64,000 bases of DNA, from NCBI RefSeq assembly GCF_900184935.1, contig NZ_FXYE01000001.1, positions 1,054,001 through 1,118,000 of the forward strand. Direction: 5' to 3'. The notes under the pieces were generated by a model, which saw only the letters and a program-made list of their open reading frames with translations, was not told the DNA's origin and did no database searches. The DNA is from Actibacterium lipolyticum. Its GTDB lineage: Bacteria > Pseudomonadota > Alphaproteobacteria > Rhodobacterales > Rhodobacteraceae. The position numbers and the translations under genes were made by a program. Shown one piece after another: positions 46,336-55,480 of the stretch (positions within the stretch are counted from its first letter, which is position 1; every line of letters starts with the position of its first letter).

Positions 46336-48216
46336 CTAAGAGGCGCGCTTGATGCCCGCGAACCGGGCGCGGGCCCGTGGGTCGCTGTCAAACAGGCTGG
46401 CAAGCTGTTCGGTCATTGCACCCGCCAGTTGTTCGACATCGGTAATCGTAACCGCGCGGTCGTAATAGCGGGTCACATCGTGGCCAATGCCGATGGCGAT
46501 CAGTTCAACCATCTTGCGCTTTTCGACCATCGCGATCACATCGCGCAGGTGCTTTTCAAGATAGTTCGCAGGGTTCACCGACAGGGTGCTGTCATCCACC
46601 GGTGCCCCGTCTGAAATGACCATCAGGATCTTGCGTGCCTCGTGACGGGCGGCCATGCGGCGGTGGGCCCATTCCAGCGCCTCGCCATCAATGTTTTCTT
46701 TAAGCAACCCTTCCTTCATCATTAGGCCAAGGTTGGCACGGGCGCGACGCCATGGGGTGTCGGCCTGTTTATAGATGATGTGGCGCAGGTCATTCAGGCG
46801 GCCTGGTTGTTGCGCGCGCCCTTCGGCCAGCCAACGTTCGCGGCTTTGCCCACCTTTCCAAGCGCGTGTCGTGAAGCCAAGGATTTCGACCTTGACCTGA
46901 CACCGTTCCAACGTGCGGGCCAGAATATCGGCGCAGATGGCCGCGATGGAAATCGGACGGCCCCGCATAGAGCCGGAATTATCCAGCAGTAAGGTCACGA
47001 CCGTGTCGCGGAATTCGGTGTCTTTTTCGATCTTGAACGACAGCGGGGTTGTGGGGTTCGCCACAACGCGGGCCAAGCGGCCTGCATCCAAGATGCCTTC
47101 TTCCAGATCGAATTCCCAACTGCGGTTTTGCTGTGCCTGAAGGCGGCGTTGCAGTTTGTTTGCAAGCCGGCTTACAGCGCCCTTCAGCGGGTCAAGCTGC
47201 TGATCCAGATACGCGCGCAGGCGTTCCAGTTCGGCGGCTTCGGCCAAATCTTCGGCGCGGATCTCTTCGTCATACTCGGTCGCGAAAACTTCGTAGTTTG
47301 GATCCGCGTCAGAATGTGCAGGTGGGGCAGGCGGTTCCAGTGGTGCTTCGCCATCTGGCAGCTCTGCCTCATCCGACATTTCCATGTCGGCCATGTCATC
47401 CATCGAAACCTGCGCTTCAGCGGAATCGTGGGTTTCATCCTGACTTTGTTCCGGGCTGGCGTCGCTTTCGTCCGAGGATTGATCTTCGTCGTTGCCAGTG
47501 GAGTCCGGCTGATCGTCGTCTTGATCTTCTTCGGCGGTCTGATCTTCGGACTCTTCGTCTTCCATGTCTGGGTCGTCGCCCAGCTGGTCGCCATATCCAA
47601 GGTCCGAGATCACCTGCCGCGCGAATTTGGCGAAAGCGGCCTGATCGCTCAGCGTGTCCTGAAGGTCATCAAGCGTGCCACCCGCCTGTTCTTCGATGAA
47701 ACCGCGCCACAGTTCCATTACGTTTTGGGCACCAGTTGGAAGATCGCGGCCAGTGGCAAGATGGCGGATCAGATATCCGGCAGCCGTCGCAAGGGGCGCA
47801 TCTGAGGCCGCGGTGATTTCATCGTACCCTTTGCGGGTCGCATCCGCGTCAATCATCGCGTCGATGTTCCCGGCGGTTCCGGGCATCGCGCGCGCGCCGA
47901 CGGCTTCGCACCGGGCGGTTTCCATCGCCTCATAAAGGTCACGCGCCATTTCGCCTTGCGGCTGATAACGATTGTGCGTTGCCGCATCGTGAAATTTGCG
48001 ACGCAGGGCGTATGCGTCCGCAGTGCCACGGGCCAACAGCACCTCGTCCCGAGTCATCCGGCGTGAAATTTGCGGCAGGCGCACGCTGTCGTTGGTCATG
48101 CCGGGGGGATCAACAGAATAGGTTACGCCCAATTCAGGTTCATCGGCCATAACCTTGGTCGCTTCGGCCAAAGCCTTTTTGAACGGATCGGCGGGGTTGT
48201 CGGATTTCTGGGTCAT
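46336..48216 (-). CDS. cobT: Aerobic cobaltochelatase subunit CobT
   Basis: A 626-residue AAA-associated subunit that inserts cobalt into hydrogenobyrinic acid diamide together with CobS and CobN in the aerobic B12 pathway. The N-terminal third is helical, residues of about 210-330 are a highly acidic Asp/Glu/Ser linker, and the C-terminus is a von Willebrand A domain with the MIDAS motif [13 protein letters not shown]. All are normal for CobT. It is downstream of cobS on the same strand, but two small exported-protein genes lie between. Confidence 0.95.
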   Translation of the reverse strand: MTQKSDNPADPFKKALAEATKVMADEPELGVTYSVDPPGMTNDSVRLPQISRRMTRDEVLLARGTADAYALRRKFHDAATHNRYQPQGEMARDLYEAMETARCEAVGARAMPGTAGNIDAMIDADATRKGYDEITAASDAPLATAAGYLIRHLATGRDLPTGAQNVMELWRGFIEEQAGGTLDDLQDTLSDQAAFAKFARQVISDLGYGDQLGDDPDMEDEESEDQTAEEDQDDDQPDSTGNDEDQSSDESDASPEQSQDETHDSAEAQVSMDDMADMEMSDEAELPDGEAPLEPPAPPAHSDADPNYEVFATEYDEEIRAEDLAEAAELERLRAYLDQQLDPLKGAVSRLANKLQRRLQAQQNRSWEFDLEEGILDAGRLARVVANPTTPLSFKIEKDTEFRDTVVTLLLDNSGSMRGRPISIAAICADILARTLERCQVKVEILGFTTRAWKGGQSRERWLAEGRAQQPGRLNDLRHIIYKQADTPWRRARANLGLMMKEGLLKENIDGEALEWAHRRMAARHEARKILMVISDGAPVDDSTLSVNPANYLEKHLRDVIAMVEKRKMVELIAIGIGHDVTRYYDRAVTITDVEQLAGAMTEQLASLFDSDPRARARFAGIKRAS

Positions 48217-48316
48217 ATGGCCTGTGACTTCGCGCTAGCAATGCACGGCCAATCTAGGGCCATTCAAATAGGATGACCATAGGGGCGCGGGCAAAACCGG
48301 TGGCGATAGGTCCCCG

Positions 48317-48724
48317 TTACAGGATCAAGGCGCTACAATCATCGATCCGCTGTTCGATCGCATCTTTTGCCCGCTGGGCGCGGATTTCATCGTTGCTGTA
48401 TTGTATGTCAGCCAAAAGATAGGCGATTTCGCTCCAGCCGCTGGCGTGCCACAGGATCGGTTTAGATGTGGGCACACCCCGTTCAATGGCATCTGGAAGC
48501 GTCGCGCTTAGCATCATTTCAAAGTTTTGATGCGCCCGCTCTGTCGTTGAAACATCGGGATTTTTAAGCGCCCGTTGGTTCGTCGCAAGGGCCGACAACC
48601 GCCCCGAACACTTCGCGAAAACTTCGGCCCGTTCGTGGGCCGTAGAGGGCAGGGTAAGCGCGGCGGACGCGGTCAAAGCCGACAGCGCCACGCCGCGCAC
48701 GGTGGAGAACGCTGTAACTGTCAT
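48317..48724 (-). CDS. Small exported protein of unknown function
   Basis: I do not recognise the family. The 135-residue product has a signal-peptide-like start (TVRGVALSALTASAALTLPSTAHA-like pattern ending near Ala), then a helical mature part with two Cys (KCSGRLSAL and DDCSALIL) that may form a disulfide in the periplasm. ATG at 48724 is chosen because the frame further upstream overlaps a good promoter; that promoter would make the transcript leaderless. It lies between cobT and the lipoprotein gene. Confidence 0.65.
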   Translation of the reverse strand: MTVTAFSTVRGVALSALTASAALTLPSTAHERAEVFAKCSGRLSALATNQRALKNPDVSTTERAHQNFEMMLSATLPDAIERGVPTSKPILWHASGWSEIAYLLADIQYSNDEIRAQRAKDAIEQRIDDCSALIL

Positions 48725-48730
48725 GTAACA

Positions 48731-48760
48731 AATGTATGACGGAAAGATATCAAGCGTCAA
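48731..48760 (-). promoter_or_regulatory. Sigma-70-like promoter for the small exported protein
   Basis: Minus strand: -35 TTGACG (48755-48760), 18-bp spacer, -10 TACATT (48731-48736). The expected start of transcription coincides with the ATG at 48724, suggesting leaderless mRNA. A palindromic GTATATAC lies just upstream (about 48768) and could bind a regulator. Confidence 0.45.
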
Positions 48761-48802
48761 TACATCGTATATACATACAGGTCATCGTGGCGCGACGTTA
48801 GA

Positions 48803-48833
48803 AACGAAAACGGCCGGGCAGGTGCCCAGCCGT
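48803..48833 (-). terminator. Terminator of the cobS-lipoprotein unit
   Basis: Minus strand: a 10-bp stem with one mismatch, ACGGCTGGGC/GCCCGGCCGT, 4-nt loop, then TTTCGTTTC. It lies about 25 bp after the lipoprotein stop and separates this unit from the next gene. Confidence 0.8.
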
Positions 48834-48857
48834 ATGATAGCTAAAGAAGTGTGCTAC

Positions 48858-49253
48858 TTAGCAGGAAAGTTCGACCCGCAGGTAAGCGGCAGACCCAAGT
48901 TTTTCCAGCGGTATAACCGTATCGACGTCGCCATTGGATAAACGCGCCAATGGGCGCGATGCATCTGCGGCACATCCAGAAACTGCACGCGCTGCTGCTT
49001 CGACTTCGCGTTGGGTTACGCCAAGATTGACCTTGCGAAAGCCGACAAGCGCGAATTTCTTAAACTCGCTGACACCAACTTCATAGCGATCGCCGCCCAC
49101 CGTAACCGGCCGACGGCTTTTCCAGATATCGTCGGTTTTGTTCGCGTTGACTTCCGCCATCTGAATTTGGGCCGGCGTGCGCGTTTCCTCTGTGCAGGCA
49201 GAAAGGAGCACGGACGCGGCAACCAGAATTGATGCGGAAAGCCTAATCATCAA
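48858..49253 (-). CDS. Small predicted lipoprotein
   Basis: A protein of 131 residues with a lipoprotein signal peptide: a hydrophobic stretch ([13 protein letters not shown]) and lipobox LSAC with Cys20. The mature part has [16 protein letters not shown] and ends in a second-Cys/third-Cys pair (SGCAADA and VELSC), probably a periplasmic disulfide. No function known to me. Its ATG overlaps the cobS stop by four bases (ATGA), so it is translated with cobS although B12 synthesis has no known need for a lipoprotein. Confidence 0.75.
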   Translation of the reverse strand: MMIRLSASILVAASVLLSACTEETRTPAQIQMAEVNANKTDDIWKSRRPVTVGGDRYEVGVSEFKKFALVGFRKVNLGVTQREVEAAARAVSGCAADASRPLARLSNGDVDTVIPLEKLGSAAYLRVELSC

Positions 49254-50236
49254 CCCAAGCTCATGCTTGCTGCGCTTTCGGGCAGTTCTTCGTCAAAACA
49301 GCGCTGATAGAACTCGGCGACGGTCTGACGTTCCAGCTCATCACATTTGTTAAGGAACGTCAGGCGGAAGGCATAGCCCACATCGCGGAAGATCGTGGCG
49401 TTCTGCGCCCAGGCGATAACCGTCCGTGGGCTCATCACGGTCGAAAGGTCGCCGTTCATGAACGCGGTACGGGTCAAGTCTGCGACTGTCACCATCTGGC
49501 TGACGATCTTACGACCCTTTTCGGTGTTGTAGGTCGCGTTCTTTGACAGAACGATATTGGTTTCCGCATCATGGCTTAGATAGTTCAGCGTCGCGACAAG
49601 CGACCAACGGTCCATCTGGCCTTGGTTGATCTGCTGCGTGCCGTGATAAAGCCCGGTCGTGTCCCCCAAACCAACGGTGTTGGCCGTGGCAAACAGGCGG
49701 AAATACGGGTTCGGCGTGATCACTTCGTTTTGGTCCAGAAGGGTCAGCTTACCGTCAACTTCCAGCACACGCTGGATCACGAACATAACGTCAGCCCGGC
49801 CTGCATCGTATTCATCGAACACAATCGCGGTTGGGTTGCGCAGGGCCCAAGGCAGGATACCTTCTTGGAATTCGGTGACCTGAACGCCATCACGCAGCTT
49901 GATCGCATCCTTACCGATAAGGTCGATCCGGCTGATGTGGCTATCAAGGTTTACGCGCACACAAGGCCAGTTCAGGCGGCTTGCGACTTGTTCGATGTGC
50001 GTCGATTTACCCGTGCCGTGATACCCTTGGATCATCACGCGGCGGTTGTGCGAAAAACCGGCAAGGATGGCCAATGTCGTATCAGGGTCGAACTTGTAAG
50101 TGCTGTCGTTTTCGGGCACGCGGTCGGTACGATCGGCAAACCCTTTGACCACCATATTGGAGTCGATCCCGAAGACTTCGCGGACCGAGATTTCTTCGGT
50201 GGGTTTAGCGTTAATATCCATCGTTCCGTCCGCCAT
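49250..50236 (-). CDS. cobS: Aerobic cobaltochelatase subunit CobS
   Basis: A 328-residue AAA+ MoxR-like ATPase that forms a ring with CobT and drives cobalt insertion by CobN. Walker A is GYHGTGKST, Walker B region is [12 protein letters not shown], and sensor-1 is [11 protein letters not shown] at 50236 follows GCGAGGCG; in-frame sequence upstream to 50317 has no similarity. No cobN is visible in the window. The 3' end overlaps the lipoprotein gene. Confidence 0.96.
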   Translation of the reverse strand: MADGTMDINAKPTEEISVREVFGIDSNMVVKGFADRTDRVPENDSTYKFDPDTTLAILAGFSHNRRVMIQGYHGTGKSTHIEQVASRLNWPCVRVNLDSHISRIDLIGKDAIKLRDGVQVTEFQEGILPWALRNPTAIVFDEYDAGRADVMFVIQRVLEVDGKLTLLDQNEVITPNPYFRLFATANTVGLGDTTGLYHGTQQINQGQMDRWSLVATLNYLSHDAETNIVLSKNATYNTEKGRKIVSQMVTVADLTRTAFMNGDLSTVMSPRTVIAWAQNATIFRDVGYAFRLTFLNKCDELERQTVAEFYQRCFDEELPESAASMSLG

Positions 50237-50610
50237 AAATCGCCTCGCATCTTTCGCGGTCAAATAGTCCCGCGTGTTTTCAGCCGATTTAGTGGAACAT
50301 ATCGCGCAGGGGTGCAAGGGGAACGCCGCTTTGTTGGCGAAATCTGCGCAGCCTCATTCGCTTTCACAGCCAAACCGGCCAGGCCTGTTCGACCTGACCA
50401 ACAGGAGGGGGGAGGGCGTTAAAAACGAAACGCGACATGCCCACCTGACAAGTCACAGGCTTGTGAGACAGCGTAATTTTGCACTTTGGCGTTAGGGGCT
50501 TATCAATGTTGACAAGTAAGGTGCACACAACAACCGCAAACGCCCAAACCCGTAAGCGACGACATGATACTTGCGCGGGGGCGTTTGGCCAAAAGGATCG
50601 GAAGAAAACG
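50237..50610. promoter_or_regulatory. cobS-msrB divergent intergenic region
   Basis: These 374 bp hold no convincing gene. A TTGACA hexamer lies at about 50508 in front of msrB, and an imperfect inverted repeat GACAAGTCACAGGCTTGTGA is centred near 50456. A purine run GGAGGGGGGAGGG is at 50404. No matching -10 was identified, so promoter assignment is open. Confidence 0.3.
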
Positions 50611-51078
50611 ATGAAAAGGCGAAATCTGTTGAAGGGGGCGACCTCTATCGCGTGTCTGGCGGCACTCCCGCGCAGCGCAGTTGCCAAGGCATTTGAGGTG
50701 ACTCGGACCGACGCGGAATGGAAAGCGCGGCTAACCGACCTTGAATACAAAGTGATGCGCAAAGAAGGGACAGAGCGCGCGTTTTCCAGCCCCCTAAACG
50801 ACGAAAAGCGCGCGGGCGTCTTTGCGTGCAAGGGCTGTGATCTTCCGCTTTATGATGCGTCTACAAAGTATGACAGCGGTACGGGCTGGCCCAGCTTTTG
50901 GCAGCCATTGGAAAACGCAGTGGAAACCAAACCCGACCGAAAGCTGCTGGTTGTCAGAACAGAAGTGCATTGTCGCCGCTGTGGAAGCCACTTGGGCCAT
51001 GTGTTCAATGACGGCCCGCCACCGACCGGAAAACGCCATTGCCTGAACGGTGTCAGCCTGGTTTTCAAAGCCGCTTAG
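50611..51078 (+). CDS. msrB: Peptide-methionine (R)-S-oxide reductase MsrB, exported
   Basis: A 155-residue MsrB repairing methionine-R-sulfoxide. Zinc-binding pairs CKGCD and CRRCG, the substrate motif GTGWPSFWQP, and the catalytic Cys in RHCLNG are present. The N-terminus MKRRNLLKGATSIACLAALPRSAVA is a twin-arginine signal (RRxLL then a hydrophobic stretch and AVA), so the enzyme probably acts in the periplasm. ATG at 50611 was chosen because it gives that signal and follows a GAAGAAAACG stretch. A terminator follows. Confidence 0.92.
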   Translation: MKRRNLLKGATSIACLAALPRSAVAKAFEVTRTDAEWKARLTDLEYKVMRKEGTERAFSSPLNDEKRAGVFACKGCDLPLYDASTKYDSGTGWPSFWQPLENAVETKPDRKLLVVRTEVHCRRCGSHLGHVFNDGPPPTGKRHCLNGVSLVFKAA

Positions 51079-51115
51079 CCCAAAATCCCATCCCCTGACG
51101 TAGCGTAAAAGCGCA

Positions 51116-51148
51116 AATCCCCGAAAATGACGCGTTTCGGGGATTCTT
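51116..51148 (+). terminator. Terminator of msrB
   Basis: A perfect 11-bp stem AATCCCCGAAA/TTTCGGGGATT with an 8-nt loop, 38 bp after the msrB stop, followed by a pyrimidine-rich CTTCCCGTTT. Confidence 0.75.
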
Positions 51149-51325
51149 CCCGTTTAAATTTTTCCGTTCGGTCAATTATTTCAGGGCCAGCTGGCATGAA
51201 CCCGCAATTTTGAACGGGTTTCTGAAAAATCATGATCAGCAAACTTTTGACGGTTTGGCCTTCGTGAATAACTCGACGGGCCGGGCGGTGGGACTTGTTT
51301 GAAGAGCAAGGTTAACGGGGGCTAC

Positions 51326-51598
51326 ATGACGCATGACAATGAAACCGGTGTTCCTAGAACACACCGGCAAATGGTTCTGGAACGTGTTGTTCAAGAACTT
51401 AAGAAACTTACAGAGGGTTGGCCGCGCGGTTCGTGCGATGCCGTGGCGTTGGAGCTGGCATCACGGTTGTCGGAAAACGTGGCCTTTGATGGGGCAGGGG
51501 TACGCCCCAATGATGTTCTAAGCGAACTTATCACAATCGCTGCGCGGCTTGATCGCATCGCCAGCGCAGAGGAGCGGAATGGTGCGCAGCCCGGCTGA
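51326..51598 (+). CDS. Small hypothetical protein
   Basis: A predicted 90-residue soluble protein, mostly helical, with QMVLERVVQELKKL and LSELITIAARLDRIASAEE. No family recognised. ATG at 51326 follows GGGGGCTAC; in-frame sequence reaches 51299. It is convergent with the J-domain gene, 13 bp away. Codon usage looks like its neighbours, so I consider it likely real. Confidence 0.55.
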   Translation: MTHDNETGVPRTHRQMVLERVVQELKKLTEGWPRGSCDAVALELASRLSENVAFDGAGVRPNDVLSELITIAARLDRIASAEERNGAQPG

Positions 51599-51611
51599 TA
51601 CCGGGCCGCGA

Positions 51612-52247
51612 TTAGTCTTGGAAGCTACGGCTTTCCTTGATCTGATCCCACGCCCAGACCACCTCTTGCAGGCGATCCTCGTCATCACGGTTGCCGCCGT
51701 TCATGTCTGGGTGCAGATCCTTAACCAAGGATTTGTACTGCTTCCGGATTTCAGCCTTGGTCCAGTGATCCCGGGCTTCCAGGATATCCAGCGCCTTACG
51801 CTCGGTGGGCGGCAGGCGGCGCGTGGTGCTGCCGGTTCCGCCTTTGCCACGGTTTTGCGTGGCGTTGTCACCCAACACCTGATGCGGGTCATCCACGCCA
51901 AGCCGCGCCCAAGCGCGCTGTTCCTCTGATTTCTTGAAGGGCTTGGTTTCGCGTTCCCAGACGCGATCTTTTTCCATCTGGGCTTCCATTTCTTCTTCGG
52001 TCGTGCCGTTGAAGAAGTTCCACTTCAAATTGTACTCGCGCACGTGGTCTTTGCAGAACCACAGATACTCATCCAGATGATCTGGTGATTTGGGCGCACG
52101 ATATTGGCCCGGCTCTTCACAGCCAGGATGCTCGCACTTGCGTTTCGAGGTCTCAAACGCCCCCGACATACCGCGCCGCCCACGCGTGCGCTTTTTCTTG
52201 TCCGCCGAAACGGAGATATCGAATCCGAACGGATTGCTCTTAGTCAT
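51612..52247 (-). CDS. J-domain (DnaJ-like) protein with N-terminal zinc-ribbon-like segment
   Basis: A 211-residue protein. Residues from about 150 on form a J-domain (KALDILEARDHWTKAEIRKQYKSLV) with the HPD signature in KDLHPDMNGG, so it should stimulate an Hsp70. The N-terminal part has CEHPGCEEPG and, about 25 residues later, WFCKDHVREYN, a Cys/His pattern like a small zinc ribbon. The middle is charged. It is divergent from bolA (76 bp), an arrangement I recall from Rhodobacteraceae near cobS. Confidence 0.88.
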   Translation of the reverse strand: MTKSNPFGFDISVSADKKKRTRGRRGMSGAFETSKRKCEHPGCEEPGQYRAPKSPDHLDEYLWFCKDHVREYNLKWNFFNGTTEEEMEAQMEKDRVWERETKPFKKSEEQRAWARLGVDDPHQVLGDNATQNRGKGGTGSTTRRLPPTERKALDILEARDHWTKAEIRKQYKSLVKDLHPDMNGGNRDDEDRLQEVVWAWDQIKESRSFQD

Positions 52248-52323
52248 TGCCAGCCACCTTTTCGACTCGGACGTGAGAGTTTAGAGCTTTGGTCAGAGGA
52301 ATGAAGGGGGAGAGAGCCAAAAA

Positions 52324-52581
52324 ATGACTGTCGCTGAAGAAATTCACACAAAGCTTACAAACGCGTTCCATCCAACGCACCTGAGTGTTGTTGACGAAAG
52401 CGAACAACATATAGGGCATGCGGGGTATCAGGAAGGGGGCGAAAGCCATTTTCGTGTAGAAATCAATGCGCCGGAATTCGCCGATATGTCGCGTATCGCG
52501 CGCCACCGCGCGGTTCATGCGGCGATTGGCCCTGAATTGGTAGGTCGCATTCACGCGCTTGCCCTAAAGATCGACGGTTGA
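52324..52581 (+). CDS. bolA: BolA family protein
   Basis: An 85-residue BolA-type protein with class II KH-like fold. Motifs: VAEEIHTKLTNAFHPTHLSVVDES at the start, the conserved His in HAGYQEGGESHFRV, and the C-terminal ARHRAVHAAIGPELVGRIHALALKI helix. BolA proteins pair with monothiol glutaredoxins in iron sensing and Fe-S transfer and can act in stress responses. It is divergent from the J-domain gene. Confidence 0.92.
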   Translation: MTVAEEIHTKLTNAFHPTHLSVVDESEQHIGHAGYQEGGESHFRVEINAPEFADMSRIARHRAVHAAIGPELVGRIHALALKIDG

Positions 52582-52585
52582 CCGC

Positions 52586-53035
52586 TTACTCTGCGGCCAT
52601 CCCGTTTTGCTGTTTTTGGGCATCATCTGCCACAGCTGCGGGCCCAAGGGCGGGCGCGTTGCCTTCTTCAGCAGCCTCGATCGCTGGTGTCGCACCTTCG
52701 GGCGCATCAACGGTGAGAGAGGCAACTGCCGCTGCCGCCAGCGCCTCGGGGCGCTTTTCTGCAAGCGTCGAGGTTGCCACGGGCGCCTCAACATTTTCGC
52801 CAGCAAGGGTGCGGCGGAAGACGAGCATGTTCTGGAACGTCGTGGTCTTTCCGGTCAGGCCCTGACGTTCTTCACACGGCAGCGTGTCGGTGCGTTGGTA
52901 TTCCCAACCGTCCTGACCCATGTCGTTCATCAGCTTGGTCAGAGCATGGGCAAATCTTGCCTGCGTGCCCTTCAGACCTTTGGCTTTTTCACCGCGAACT
53001 GGCGCGGGAATCACTTTGTATTCGAATCGCGGCAT
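52586..53035 (-). CDS. DUF4177 domain protein
   Basis: A protein of 149 residues. The N-terminal 75 residues (PRFEYKVIPAP, FAHALTKLMNDMGQDGWEYQRTDTLP, FQNMLVFRR) match the DUF4177 pattern of short proteins of unknown role. The remaining half is Ala/Pro/Glu-rich and likely disordered. ATG at 53035 is preferred to the in-frame GTG one codon upstream. It is convergent with bolA, 4 bp away. Confidence 0.75.
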   Translation of the reverse strand: MPRFEYKVIPAPVRGEKAKGLKGTQARFAHALTKLMNDMGQDGWEYQRTDTLPCEERQGLTGKTTTFQNMLVFRRTLAGENVEAPVATSTLAEKRPEALAAAAVASLTVDAPEGATPAIEAAEEGNAPALGPAAVADDAQKQQNGMAAE

Positions 53036-53161
53036 CACACATCGCCCCCGTTTACTACGTTCGGAACCCTAGCGATTCGACGACGCAGAGTCCAAGCCCA
53101 CTGAAAAATTAACAGATGTCGCGGCGGCGGTGCCACATTCGGCACCGCCCAAAACGTTGGC

Positions 53162-54670
53162 TTACGCCAGTTTCTTGGCCACAATTTCGTTCACGGCCTT
53201 CGGGTTGGCTTTGCCGCCCGTGGCCTTCATCACCTGACCAACAAACCACCCGGCAAGTTTCGGGTTCTGCTTGGCCTTTTCGACCTGCGCAGGGTTGTCG
53301 GCGATGATTTGTTCGACAGCGGCTTCGATCGCGCCCAAGTCGGTAACCTGCTTCATGCCGCGGTCTTCGACGATCTGCGCGGGGTCGCCGCCTTCGGTAT
53401 AGACGATTTCAAACAAGTCTTTCGCGATCTTGCCGGAAATGTCGCCCTTTTTGATCAGGCCCACAATCGCGCCCAGCTGATCCGGGGATACCGGGCTGTC
53501 GGTGATGTCTTTGTCGTCTTTCTTTAGACGGCCAAACAGTTCGTTGATCACCCAGTTGGCGGCCAGCTTGCCGTCGTTGCCATCGGCGACCTTTTCGAAA
53601 TAGGCGGCGTTTTCAGCCTCGGCCGTCAGAACAGAGGCGTCGTATTCGGTCAGGCCGAATTCGGTGACAAACCGCGCCTTCTTTTCGTCGGGCAGTTCGG
53701 GCAGGGTTTTCGCGATGTCGTCGACCCAGCCTTGCTCAATCTCTAGTGGCAGCAGGTCGGGGCAGGGGAAGTAACGGTAATCATGCGCTTCTTCCTTGGA
53801 CCGCATCGAACGCGTTTCGCCCTTGTCGGGATCGTACAGGCGGGTTTCCTGCACCACTTCACCGCCGTCTTCGACGATTGCGATTTGGCGGCGGGCTTCG
53901 TATTCGATCGCCTGCTGGATAAAGCGCATGGAGTTCATGTTCTTGATCTCGCAGCGCGTGCCAAGGTGGCTGAAATCCTGCGTTTCCTGATACTTTTCGT
54001 ATGCACCGGGGCGACAGATCGAAACGTTCACATCTGCGCGCAGGTTGCCGTTTTGCATGTTGCCGTCACAGGTGCCCAGATAGCGCAGGATCTGGCGCAG
54101 CTTCACAACATAGGCGGCGGCCTCTTCTGGGCCACGAATGTCGGGGCGGCTGACGATTTCCATCAACGCGACGCCGGTCCGGTTCAGGTCCACGAAGGAC
54201 ATGTTCGGGTCCATGTCGTGGATTGATTTACCGGCATCCTGTTCAAGGTGAATGCGTTCTACACGCACTTTGCGCGCAACGCCGGGGGCCATATCGACGA
54301 TGATTTCGCCTTCGCCCACGATGGGGTGATACAGCTGCGAAATCTGATAACCCTGCGGCAGATCTGGGTAAAAATAGTTCTTACGGTCAAAGGCTGAAAA
54401 CAGGTTGATATCTGCCTTCAGACCAAGGCCGGTGCGCACGGCCTGCTCTACGCAGAATTCGTTGATGACGGGTAGCATGCCGGGCATCGCCGCGTCCACG
54501 AAGGCTACGTTGGAATTTGGTTCCGCGCCGAAAGTCGTCGAAGCGCCGGAAAACAGCTTGGCGTTAGAGGAGACCTGCGCGTGCACCTCTAGGCCGATCA
54601 CAAGCTCCCAATCGTGCTTGGCGCCGGCGATTACTTTGGGTTCGGGTGCGGTAAAGCTAAGATCAAGCAT
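53162..54670 (-). CDS. gatB: Asp/Glu-tRNA amidotransferase subunit GatB
   Basis: A 502-residue subunit of the GatCAB complex that amidates Glu-tRNA(Gln) and Asp-tRNA(Asn). The catalytic cradle begins [23 protein letters not shown] and holds [18 protein letters not shown] and [12 protein letters not shown]; the C-terminal helical/YqeY-like tRNA-binding domain ends [16 protein letters not shown]. Length is normal. gatA and gatC are not in the window, so the complex is encoded at scattered loci. Confidence 0.97.
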   Translation of the reverse strand: MLDLSFTAPEPKVIAGAKHDWELVIGLEVHAQVSSNAKLFSGASTTFGAEPNSNVAFVDAAMPGMLPVINEFCVEQAVRTGLGLKADINLFSAFDRKNYFYPDLPQGYQISQLYHPIVGEGEIIVDMAPGVARKVRVERIHLEQDAGKSIHDMDPNMSFVDLNRTGVALMEIVSRPDIRGPEEAAAYVVKLRQILRYLGTCDGNMQNGNLRADVNVSICRPGAYEKYQETQDFSHLGTRCEIKNMNSMRFIQQAIEYEARRQIAIVEDGGEVVQETRLYDPDKGETRSMRSKEEAHDYRYFPCPDLLPLEIEQGWVDDIAKTLPELPDEKKARFVTEFGLTEYDASVLTAEAENAAYFEKVADGNDGKLAANWVINELFGRLKKDDKDITDSPVSPDQLGAIVGLIKKGDISGKIAKDLFEIVYTEGGDPAQIVEDRGMKQVTDLGAIEAAVEQIIADNPAQVEKAKQNPKLAGWFVGQVMKATGGKANPKAVNEIVAKKLA

Positions 54671-54853
54671 CTTTTTGCGTCCTGTCAGGGGTCGAACAGC
54701 GTTCTAAGACAGACCCCGGAAGGGGGCAAGGGGCCGATGCCATTGGCGGGCTACCGCGCATGGAAAATTGCCACGATTGCCGGGTTTGGCGTTTGCAGGC
54801 ATCTTTTTCTGGATGGGCGCACTGGGCCCATTGTCACCCATTCGTGGATCACC

Positions 54854-55480
54854 ATGAAAAACGTAGTACTTATCGTCGCCCTGTTAATGCTGCCCGCCGG
54901 ATGCGGCGCCCGCGAAGCGCAAGTGGAGGCAGAGGTTGTAACAATGGGCACCTCTGTCAGCCCGACTTTGCCCGTCATGCGCTGGGATGCGCAGCGCCCT
55001 TCGGCGCAGGCCGAGGCGTGGACACGTGCATCGCTGAAGGCGCTGGAAACCCATGGCGCAGAGTTGGCAGAGATTGTTCCTGCCGACATTGAAAACTACT
55101 GCCCGGCCTACGTGGATGCGCCAATGCCGAACCGGCGTGCGTTTTGGGCGGGCCTATTTTCTGCGCTGGCCAAGCATGAAAGCACGTGGAACCCCAAGGC
55201 CGTCGGTGGCGGTGGGAAGTGGTACGGGCTGGTGCAGATTTCACCGGCCACAGCACGTGGTTACGGTTGTGCGGCAAGAACCGGCGACGCCCTGACGGAT
55301 GGGAAGGCCAACCTGTCCTGCGCTATTCGGATCGCGGCGCATACAGTGGCACGTGATGGCGTGGTGTCTGCCGGTGGGCGTGGCATTGCCGCCGATTGGG
55401 GGCCGTTCCACAGTCAGCGCAAGCGGGCCGACATCATCAAATGGACCAACGCGCAGGATTACTGCCAAAGCCCCGGTTAA
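54854..55480 (+). CDS. Lytic transglycosylase-like lipoprotein (SLT fold)
   Basis: A predicted lipoprotein of 208 residues: a hydrophobic signal (VVLIVALLML) and lipobox PAGC with Cys17. The catalytic-domain pattern is ALAKHESTWNPKAVGGGGKWYGLVQISPATARGYGC, with the catalytic Glu after KH and the GLxQI-type substrate strand, as in SLT lysozyme-like domains. It should cut peptidoglycan glycan strands at the outer membrane. The ATG at 54854 is supported by the signal peptide but has a weak ribosome site; the frame is open further upstream. It overlaps the convergent acyltransferase by 4 bp. Confidence 0.8.
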   Translation: MKNVVLIVALLMLPAGCGAREAQVEAEVVTMGTSVSPTLPVMRWDAQRPSAQAEAWTRASLKALETHGAELAEIVPADIENYCPAYVDAPMPNRRAFWAGLFSALAKHESTWNPKAVGGGGKWYGLVQISPATARGYGCAARTGDALTDGKANLSCAIRIAAHTVARDGVVSAGGRGIAADWGPFHSQRKRADIIKWTNAQDYCQSPG

